DNA from: Paludibacter sp.
Lineage (GTDB): Bacteria; Bacteroidota; Bacteroidia; Bacteroidales; Paludibacteraceae
DNA: 8,692 nucleotides
Direction: 5' to 3'
Assembly (NCBI GenBank): GCA_018054805.1
Contig: JAGPIU010000029.1
Span: 1 to 8,692, forward strand
Part shown: positions 1 to 4,879 of the stretch, one piece after another
Numbering within the stretch: the first letter of the stretch is position 1
Layout of the letters: every line of letters begins with the position of its first letter
Program-made: the position numbers and the translations under genes
Notes under the pieces: model-generated
What the model saw: only the letters and a program-made list of their open reading frames with translations
What the model was told of the DNA's origin: nothing
Database searches by the model: none

Positions 1-663
1 GCAGCCATCACTTTCAATAAATTCACCTGCAATCAATATCTGAAAAGTTTCGGAATAAAAGTTTCAGAATCGGTAGTTTTGCGTGCCGGACAAACAATTG
101 CTTCTGCCGAAATAACAAAACGCATTGGCTATCCTTGTTTTGTAAAACCAAATGTGGGCGGTAGCAGCTTTGGAGTCACAAAAGTAAAAACCGAAAGCGA
201 ATTACAACCAGCCATCGAAAAAGCATTTGCCGAAGGTAAGGAAGTAATGATCGAAGCATTTATGCAGGGCACCGAAATTACCTGCGGAATGTATAAAACC
301 AGCGAAAAAACGGTTGTGTTTCCTGTAACCGAAGTTGTTCCCGAAAACGAGTTTTTCGATTTCGACGCCAAATACAAAGGGCAAGTGCAGGAAATTACTC
401 CGGCGCGAATCAGCAACGAACTGACTACCCGCGTGCAGAATCTTACCGCACAAATTTACGACATTCTGAACTGTAAAGGCATTGTGCGTATCGACTATAT
501 CATTTCGGAAGGCGATGTAATAAACCTGCTCGAAGTGAACACAACACCCGGAATGACAGCTACAAGCTTTATTCCGCAACAGGTAAAAGCTGCAGGGCTC
601 GACATTAAGGATGTAATGACTGAAATCATTGAAAATGAATTTCAACAAAACCCTAAAAAATAA
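1..663 (+). CDS. ddl: D-alanine--D-alanine ligase, 5'-truncated by window edge
   Basis: Cytoplasmic ATP-grasp enzyme that joins two D-alanines into the dipeptide added to the peptidoglycan precursor by MurF. The frame is open from base 1, so 220 C-terminal residues are seen out of roughly 320-330 expected; the true start lies upstream and the TTG at 79 is only internal. Visible in fragment numbering: an ATP-binding segment KPNVGGSSFGV (49-59); EAFMQGTEIT (85-94); the omega-loop FDFDAKY (119-125); RIDYI (163-167); and LLEVNTTPGMTATS (176-189), whose Glu178 and Asn180, with Asp165, match the Mg-binding residues of the family. Lys124-Tyr125 match Lys215-Tyr216 of E. coli DdlB; the Tyr fits D-Ala-D-Ala rather than D-Ala-D-lactate specificity. 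The polyprenyl synthase gene follows after 19 bases on the same strand, suggesting cotranscription. Function is secure. Confidence 0.96.
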   Translation, partial: AAITFNKFTCNQYLKSFGIKVSESVVLRAGQTIASAEITKRIGYPCFVKPNVGGSSFGVTKVKTESELQPAIEKAFAEGKEVMIEAFMQGTEITCGMYKTSEKTVVFPVTEVVPENEFFDFDAKYKGQVQEITPARISNELTTRVQNLTAQIYDILNCKGIVRIDYIISEGDVINLLEVNTTPGMTATSFIPQQVKAAGLDIKDVMTEIIENEFQQNPKK

Positions 664-682
664 CCACCTCACAATCAGATGA

Positions 683-1657
683 ATGAAAACTTTTGAAGAA
701 ATTACAGAAATTGTAAGCCGCGAAATAGAAAAACTTAACTGGAACCGTGAGCCACGCGGACTTTACGATCCTATCGCCTATGTTCTTTCATTAGGGGGCA
801 AAAGAATTCGCCCCGCACTTACACTCATGGCCTGCAATCTTTATACTGACGATGTGACAGCCGCAATTTCACCGGCGCTCGGTCTCGAAGTATTTCACAA
901 TTTTACATTGCTTCACGACGACATTATGGATAAAGCGCCTATTCGACGTGGAAAACCTACTGTGCATATTAAATGGGACGACAACACAGCCATACTTTCG
1001 GGCGATGTAATGCAAATTGCAGCATATCAACTCATAGCCAACAGTCCGGCGACTCATTTAAAAGAGATTCTCGATCTGTTCTCGAAAACAGCAGTGGAAA
1101 TTTGTGAAGGTCAGCAATACGATGTGGATTTTGAAAACCGCGACAATGTGACAGCTGACGAATATCTTGAAATGATAAGGCTGAAAACTGCTGTTTTGAT
1201 TGGTTGCGCGCTTAAAACAGGGGCAATAGCAGGAGGAGCGAACAGCAGCGATGCGAATGCCCTTTACGACTTTGGCATCAATATAGGACTTGCGTTTCAA
1301 CTAAAAGATGACCTGCTCGATGTTTACGGAAATGAGGCAAGCTTTGGAAAAAAAATCGGAGGTGACATTTTATCGAATAAAAAAACCTATCTGCTTATTC
1401 ATGCATTAAATCTGGCAAAAGGTTCTGTTGCAGAGCAGCTTACTTGCTGGCTCTCAGCAAGGGAGTTTAAATCTGAAGAGAAAATTGCAGCAGTAACAAA
1501 TATTTACAACAGTTTGGGTGTACAAAAGATATGCGAAGACAAGATGTTGTGTTTTTACGAAAAGGCAATCGCATCGCTCGAAAAAGTAAGTATTGAAGTA
1601 AATAAAAAGCATGAATTGAGAAAATTAGCCGAAAAATTAATGTCGCGAAACGATTAA
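683..1657 (+). CDS. Polyprenyl diphosphate synthase (all-trans isoprenoid chain elongation)
   Basis: Head-to-tail prenyltransferase that condenses isopentenyl diphosphate with allylic diphosphates in the cytoplasm. The 324-residue length is normal for the family. Visible motifs: GGKRIRP (38-44), which binds the diphosphate of isopentenyl diphosphate; the first aspartate-rich motif DDIMD (79-83); RRGKPTVH (88-95); GQQYD (143-147); KTA (168-170); FQLKDDLLDVYG (205-216), containing the second aspartate-rich motif DDLLD (209-213); and KKIGGDI (223-229). The fifth residue before the first motif is Phe74 and the motif has no insertion. In characterised archaeal-type enzymes an aromatic residue there limits chain length, so a short product (C15-C20) is plausible but inferred. 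The start is the ATG at 683; an ATG at 679 is out of frame. It follows ddl by 19 bases, so the two are probably cotranscribed. Calling it ispA, ispB or a GGPP synthase from sequence alone would be overreach. Confidence 0.93.
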   Translation: MKTFEEITEIVSREIEKLNWNREPRGLYDPIAYVLSLGGKRIRPALTLMACNLYTDDVTAAISPALGLEVFHNFTLLHDDIMDKAPIRRGKPTVHIKWDDNTAILSGDVMQIAAYQLIANSPATHLKEILDLFSKTAVEICEGQQYDVDFENRDNVTADEYLEMIRLKTAVLIGCALKTGAIAGGANSSDANALYDFGINIGLAFQLKDDLLDVYGNEASFGKKIGGDILSNKKTYLLIHALNLAKGSVAEQLTCWLSAREFKSEEKIAAVTNIYNSLGVQKICEDKMLCFYEKAIASLEKVSIEVNKKHELRKLAEKLMSRND

Positions 1658-1663
1658 TTTTTT

Positions 1664-1671
1664 TATCTTTG
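1664..1671 (+). promoter_or_regulatory. Candidate Bacteroidota -7 promoter element
   Basis: TATCTTTG matches the Bacteroidota -7 consensus TAnnTTTG at all fixed positions. It lies just after the stop codon of the polyprenyl synthase gene and about 100 bases before the next start at 1770, giving a predicted leader of roughly 90 nucleotides. No convincing TTG-type -33 element sits at the usual distance upstream, so the call rests on the -7 match and its position. Confidence 0.5.
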
Positions 1672-1687
1672 TAGGCAAATAATGATT

Positions 1688-1751
1688 TTTTCGGCTTTGA
1701 ATTGATTTTTTAATATTACTAACAATAGCAATATTATTCAATGGCCGAAAA
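1688..1751 (+). promoter_or_regulatory. Long nested inverted repeat in the leader of the 239-aa gene
   Basis: Three inverted repeats nest in register. TTTTCGGC (1688-1695) pairs with GCCGAAAA (1744-1751); TTGAAT (1697-1702) pairs with ATTCAA (1736-1741); AATATT (1712-1717) pairs with AATATT (1730-1735). The apical loop is 12 bases (1718-1729), and an 8-9 base bulge separates the two inner stems on the 5' side. This gives about 20 base pairs in one imperfect hairpin. No T-run follows on either strand, so it is not an ordinary intrinsic terminator. It lies between the candidate promoter at 1664-1671 and the start at 1770, and could act as RNA in the leader or as a DNA operator. The pairing is directly visible; the function is inference. 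Confidence 0.45.
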
Positions 1752-1769
1752 TTCCTAACTCTGAATAGT

Positions 1770-2489
1770 ATGCCTTATCGCCGTTTACCAAATACCGATC
1801 AGGCCCGTTTAAGGGCTTTGCGTGCTGCTGTGCAGCAAGCAGAAAAACAAAATTTTGCCGATCAGGTAATACTGTTTAAAACCATTCATGAAGCCAAAAG
1901 CTACCTGTCGGTTTTTGAGAAACAGCTCAGCCATTACCAACAAACGCTGGACAATCAGGTATCGGCCAACAAACGCTATCAGCAAATTGTACATAACGCA
2001 CGGCTTTACATTTCGCATTTTATTCAGGTTCTGAATTTAGCAGTTATCAGGGGCGACATAAAAAAAGACCACAAACTATTTTATCAATTAGATCCGAACG
2101 TACACACTGTGCCAGATCTTACCACTGAAACAGCATTACTGCATTGGGGTAAATGTATTATCGACGGCGAAAATGAAAGGATGAGAAACGGAGGTTTCCC
2201 GATATACAATCCGGCAATTGCAAAGGTACAGGTGCATTACGAAGTATTCAAGGAATATAAATCCACCCAAAAAATTCATCAAACTACCACCACGCGCAGT
2301 TGGGAAGAGTTGGTTTCGTTGCGCGAAAAAGGCGATACCATTATTCTGGATATTTGGAATCAGGTAGAAGCGCGATTTAAAGACGAAAGACCTTTTGCGC
2401 GCCTTCAGAAATGCAAATCGTACGGCCTGATATATTATTACCGCAAGGGTGAAGCCGAGCTTACCCCTGCGGATGATAAGGAAGATTAA
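1770..2489 (+). CDS. Conserved-looking hypothetical protein, soluble, unknown function
   Basis: I cannot assign a function. The 239-residue product starts MPYRRLPNTDQAR, an opening I recall from uncharacterised Bacteroidota proteins (memory, not a search). There is no signal peptide or membrane segment, so it is probably cytoplasmic. The first half (about 10-95) is rich in Ala, Gln and Lys and looks helical, with possible coiled-coil stretches around 40-75. The middle (105-165) has LHWGKCIIDGENER (124-137) and GGFPIYNPAIAKV (141-153). The C-terminal part has a Trp-containing segment IILDIWNQVEARF (191-203), then YGLIYYYRKG (218-227) and an acidic tail ending DDKED. No catalytic signature is evident. 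The gene seems to have its own promoter and a structured leader, and it converges on the folate gene with an 8-base gap. Codon use resembles that of its neighbours. Confidence 0.85.
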   Translation: MPYRRLPNTDQARLRALRAAVQQAEKQNFADQVILFKTIHEAKSYLSVFEKQLSHYQQTLDNQVSANKRYQQIVHNARLYISHFIQVLNLAVIRGDIKKDHKLFYQLDPNVHTVPDLTTETALLHWGKCIIDGENERMRNGGFPIYNPAIAKVQVHYEVFKEYKSTQKIHQTTTTRSWEELVSLREKGDTIILDIWNQVEARFKDERPFARLQKCKSYGLIYYYRKGEAELTPADDKED

Positions 2490-2497
2490 TCCGGTGC

Positions 2498-3100
2498 TTA
2501 CTCAATACTGAAAGACGGCGTAATGATTTTATCCATTTTAATGTCGAATTGATGAGTTGGCACACTCTCAAGCAGCTGAAAGTCGAAACCCACACCAATT
2601 TTTACAATTCTTTTATTGATAAAGAACCTGTCGTAATATCCTTTTCCGCGACCTAAGCGGCTTTTGTTTTTGTCGAATGCAATTCCCGGGGCAATTACCA
2701 AATCGATTTGGTTCATATATTCTTTTTGCGAATCGGGCTCCCATATGCCAAAAGTGCTTCTTTTCAAATCTTCTTTTCCCGAAAAAGGCTTAATCAACAT
2801 ATCATCATCCTTCACTACGGGCAGCAAAATTTGTTTTCGCTTACTCCATTTTACAATGAAATTATGAGTGGGCAACTCGTCGGGCATCGACCAGTAAAGT
2901 AAAACAGTATGTGCTTCCTCGAACTCGGGCATAAGTTCTATTTTATCAAAAACGCGCTGTGCATCAAGAGACTTATCGGTTTCAGTGACAACTTGTTTTC
3001 GTTGACGGATATAATTCCTGATTTTCTCTTTTTCAGAGACTACAGCTGTCTTTTTTTTACTTCCTGTCAGAGAATTGATAGTAGAACTTAATTTATTCAT
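2498..3100 (-). CDS. 5-formyltetrahydrofolate cyclo-ligase (MTHFS)
   Basis: Converts 5-formyltetrahydrofolate to 5,10-methenyltetrahydrofolate using ATP, returning the stored folate form to one-carbon metabolism in the cytoplasm. With the ATG at 3100 the product is 200 residues. Family motifs: KEKIRNYIRQRK (24-35) matching the usual N-terminal K-x-x-[IL]-R-x-x-x-[RK] region; YWSMPDELPT (69-78); FGIWEP (117-122); DLVIAPGIAFD (133-143); and the signature RLGRGKGYYDRF (148-159), which forms the ATP/folate site. The conserved domain begins only around residue 24, so there is a Ser/Lys-rich N-terminal extension of about 23 residues not usual in the family. An in-frame TTG two codons upstream (3106) is possible but less likely than the ATG. 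The DUF4294 gene lies 71 bases upstream on the same strand and may be cotranscribed. Often named mthfs, ygfA or fau. Confidence 0.93.
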   Translation of the reverse strand: MNKLSSTINSLTGSKKKTAVVSEKEKIRNYIRQRKQVVTETDKSLDAQRVFDKIELMPEFEEAHTVLLYWSMPDELPTHNFIVKWSKRKQILLPVVKDDDMLIKPFSGKEDLKRSTFGIWEPDSQKEYMNQIDLVIAPGIAFDKNKSRLGRGKGYYDRFFINKRIVKIGVGFDFQLLESVPTHQFDIKMDKIITPSFSIE

Positions 3101-3161
3101 AAGCAAGCATTATTTAGTTTAAAGTTAGAAATTCAACAAACGATTCAGAGAGGAAAGAAAT

Positions 3162-3180
3162 AAAAAACAGCTTACAGCTG
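3162..3180 (-). terminator. Weak candidate intrinsic terminator after the DUF4294 gene
   Basis: Read on the minus strand, CAGC-TGTAA-GCTG (3180-3168) forms a 4-bp stem, extendable only by G-U pairs, followed at once by six T residues (3167-3162) and then ATTTC. It overlaps the DUF4294 stop codon. The U-tract is good but the stem is short, so termination is probably partial at best and read-through into the folate gene is plausible. Confidence 0.3.
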
Positions 3181-3786
3181 CCCGGCTTCGACCAACACAA
3201 TCACTCTTTCGAGCACCTTGTCGTCTTTCTGTGCATTGTATTCCGACTTCAGACTGGAGCCAAAAACACGCGCAACACCTTGCCAGAAAAATGCGGAAAC
3301 ACTACCCCGGTAATTTTTAATCAAATCGTAGGATGTTCGTTCACATTCTCTGTCGATCAATTTCATCAGTAGGCGTCCCTGATTTATTGTCATTTTTTTT
3401 AAATCGGCTTCGTGTTTTTTAAACAAAGCCTTTTCATATTCATTCAGATATTTCTTTCTTTCCTTTTCATTTTTCATATCCACAAGCTTCATATTCACCA
3501 TGTTCAGCTCCGAAGCAACCATTTTAGCATAAGGAAGTGTTTTCTTTACATCGCGTACAGTGCGCCAAAAGTATTGCTCCTGCCTTTTATTCTTAAAAGT
3601 GTTACGCGGGAAAACCCACAAATCGTGCAAAAATGCCATCAAGATTGTATCATTGCCGTTGATTTGCACCATCAAACGGGCTCCGCCATGAGGGACGAAT
3701 TCGTTCCGGCCATCATTCTGTGCATGAATATTTTCTGTTGATAAAAAGAGCAACAGTGCTACAATTAAGTATAAATTGCGTTTCAT
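3172..3786 (-). CDS. DUF4294 family secreted protein
   Basis: A 204-residue protein of the Bacteroidota-restricted DUF4294 family, of unknown function. The N-terminus MKRNLYLIVALLLFLSTENIHAQ (1-23) is a signal peptide with a cleavage site near HAQ, so the protein is exported, probably to the periplasm. Hallmarks I recognise: KNKRQEQYFWRTVRDVKK (65-82); LPYAK (84-88); a charged helical stretch at 100-132; INQGRLLMKLIDRE (134-147); SYDLIKNYRGSVSAFFWQGVAR (152-173, read across two adjacent blocks); and FGSSLKSEY (175-183). The strong helix propensity and conserved Arg, Asp and Trp positions suggest a structured role, but no catalytic chemistry is known. A -7-like element lies only a few bases before the start codon. 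Downstream is the folate cyclo-ligase gene. Family assignment is from recalled motif similarity, not a database search. Confidence 0.85.
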   Translation of the reverse strand: MKRNLYLIVALLLFLSTENIHAQNDGRNEFVPHGGARLMVQINGNDTILMAFLHDLWVFPRNTFKNKRQEQYFWRTVRDVKKTLPYAKMVASELNMVNMKLVDMKNEKERKKYLNEYEKALFKKHEADLKKMTINQGRLLMKLIDRECERTSYDLIKNYRGSVSAFFWQGVARVFGSSLKSEYNAQKDDKVLERVIVLVEAGQL

Positions 3787-3793
3787 CTTCTGA

Positions 3794-3801
3794 CAAAAAT
3801 A
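3794..3801 (-). promoter_or_regulatory. Candidate -7 promoter element for the DUF4294 gene
   Basis: On the minus strand this reads TATTTTTG, a full match to TAnnTTTG. Its last base is 7 bases before the start codon at 3786, so the predicted transcription start would fall about at the ATG, implying a leaderless or nearly leaderless mRNA. A second minus-strand match, TAAATTTG at 3886-3879, would instead give a leader of about 85-90 nucleotides. Neither has a clear -33 partner. Confidence 0.35.
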
Positions 3802-3878
3802 GTAAATTATTTTAAATATAATCGTTCATCTCAAAATACTTTTATAGACAGTAATGAATATTTAGCTACTGCAGCACG

Positions 3879-3886
3879 CAAATTTA
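3879..3886 (-). promoter_or_regulatory. Alternative -7 promoter element for the DUF4294 gene
   Basis: The minus strand reads TAAATTTG, matching TAnnTTTG. It would start transcription near 3873 and leave a conventional leader before the DUF4294 start at 3786. In AT-rich intergenic DNA such a match can occur by chance, and no -33 element is apparent. Confidence 0.25.
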
Positions 3887-3983
3887 ATCTGTTTATGTGC
3901 AAGAGATTAGTGCTTTGTAGTAAATAATATAACGGCTTGTAAAAATAAATTCATGTCAAATGCAAAATATGTAAATTTTTATC

Positions 3984-3991
3984 TATATTTG
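3984..3991 (+). promoter_or_regulatory. Candidate -7 promoter element for the outer-membrane gene pair
   Basis: TATATTTG matches TAnnTTTG and lies 57 bases before the ATG at 4049, so the expected leader is about 50 nucleotides. It is the only full plus-strand match I see in the 262-base divergent region (3787-4048), which otherwise holds AT-rich DNA with no gene, RNA gene or strong repeat. No clear TTG element is found 17-23 bases upstream. Confidence 0.45.
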
Positions 3992-4048
3992 AACCGTTTT
4001 AGCATAAGAAGTTGGGATGCTTCATAAAACTAACTATAAAACCGGCTT

Positions 4049-4867
4049 ATGAAAAAAATCACATTATCCCTCTACATCCTGCTGTTTACATCTATGCAGG
4101 CTCAGATATCAAATGTCGTACCAAATTCGCAAAGCACTGCGAATGCAGGTGTATCGGACATGCAACGTTGGTCGGCCTTTGCAAATCCTGCGGCATTAAG
4201 CTTGCTTGAAGAGGCTGAAGCAGGCCTTGCCTTCGAAAATCGCTACATGCTCAGCGAACTTTCAACAAAAAGTATCGACTTTGCACTTCCAACAAAGTAT
4301 TTCAACACCGGAATTTCAGCATCGCATTTCGGATTTGCCACTTATCATGAGTTAATGGTGGGTGTGGGCTTTGCCCGTGATTTTTCGTCACGCTTTTCAT
4401 TTGGTGTTGAATTCAATTATTTCAGTACATACTTTGCTGAATCGAACCGATATTCCGGTATTTTTTTTCCTCAAATAGGACTTCAGACGCGACTTTCGCC
4501 TTCCATACATCTCGGATTCTCAGTATTCAATCCTTTCCAATCGCACATAGTGTATGAACAAAATATAAAACGTTTGCCCTCGATATTTAGTTTGGGCGGC
4601 TCATATTTTTTCTCCGATGCGCTTGTAGGCCGCATACAGGTGGACAAGGAAATAAGCAGCAATTACCGGTTTGCAGCCGGGATTGAATACACAATGCTCG
4701 AAAGACTGCAGTTTAAAGCAGGGGTGGAGGATGCAGGATTTCTGGTTCCCAGTCTCGGATTTGGAGTTATCACAGGTCGCCTAAGACTCGATCTGAACAC
4801 CGGCCTACATCCAATACTAGGCCTGGTGAGTTCGGCAGCAGTTCGCTACAGGTTTCATTCACGATAA
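4049..4867 (+). CDS. PorV/PorQ-like outer-membrane beta-barrel protein
   Basis: A 272-residue exported protein. MKKITLSLYILLFTSMQAQ (1-19) is a signal peptide of the Ala-Gln type common in Bacteroidota. The mature N-terminus has the pattern of the PorV/PorQ/FadL-like barrel group: a small-residue stretch ending ANAGVSD (31-37), then FANPAAL (44-50). The rest consists of alternating hydrophobic and polar segments with frequent aromatic residues and Gly turns, such as GISASHFGF, FSFGVEFNYFSTYF and LRLDLNTG, ending with the strand SSAAVRYRFHSR, which resembles a terminal barrel strand. Known PorV/PorQ proteins serve type IX secretion, but they are mostly longer, and this one is not placed near T9SS genes here, so I do not assign that role. 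The HhH-barrel gene follows after 12 bases, strongly suggesting an operon and a shared outer-membrane function. Confidence 0.8.
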   Translation: MKKITLSLYILLFTSMQAQISNVVPNSQSTANAGVSDMQRWSAFANPAALSLLEEAEAGLAFENRYMLSELSTKSIDFALPTKYFNTGISASHFGFATYHELMVGVGFARDFSSRFSFGVEFNYFSTYFAESNRYSGIFFPQIGLQTRLSPSIHLGFSVFNPFQSHIVYEQNIKRLPSIFSLGGSYFFSDALVGRIQVDKEISSNYRFAAGIEYTMLERLQFKAGVEDAGFLVPSLGFGVITGRLRLDLNTGLHPILGLVSSAAVRYRFHSR

Positions 4868-4879
4868 AAAATATGGTGT

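Noticed and set aside
202..672. Minus-strand open frame of 156 codons opposite ddl
   Set aside because: It is antisense to an unambiguous ddl coding region; its Cys/Phe/His-rich composition is typical of a reverse-strand shadow.
3412..3741. Plus-strand open frame of 109 codons opposite the DUF4294 gene
   Set aside because: The Phe/Ile/His-rich translation mirrors the Lys/Glu-rich real protein on the other strand and shows no conserved motif.
4014..4027. Small inverted repeat GAAG...CTTC in the leader of the PorV-like gene
   Set aside because: Only four pairs around an eight-base loop; too weak to call a regulatory structure.
4012..4209. Short plus-strand frame overlapping the start of the PorV-like gene
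   Set aside because: The overlapping frame at 4049 has a clear signal peptide and barrel pattern. The alternative starts upstream and shows only scattered Cys residues from the shifted frame.
4461..4468. Run of eight T in the PorV-like gene as a phase-variation tract
   Set aside because: It encodes Ile-Phe-Phe in a continuous frame, and eight bases in an AT-rich genome is within what chance and codon use allow. There is no evidence of variation.
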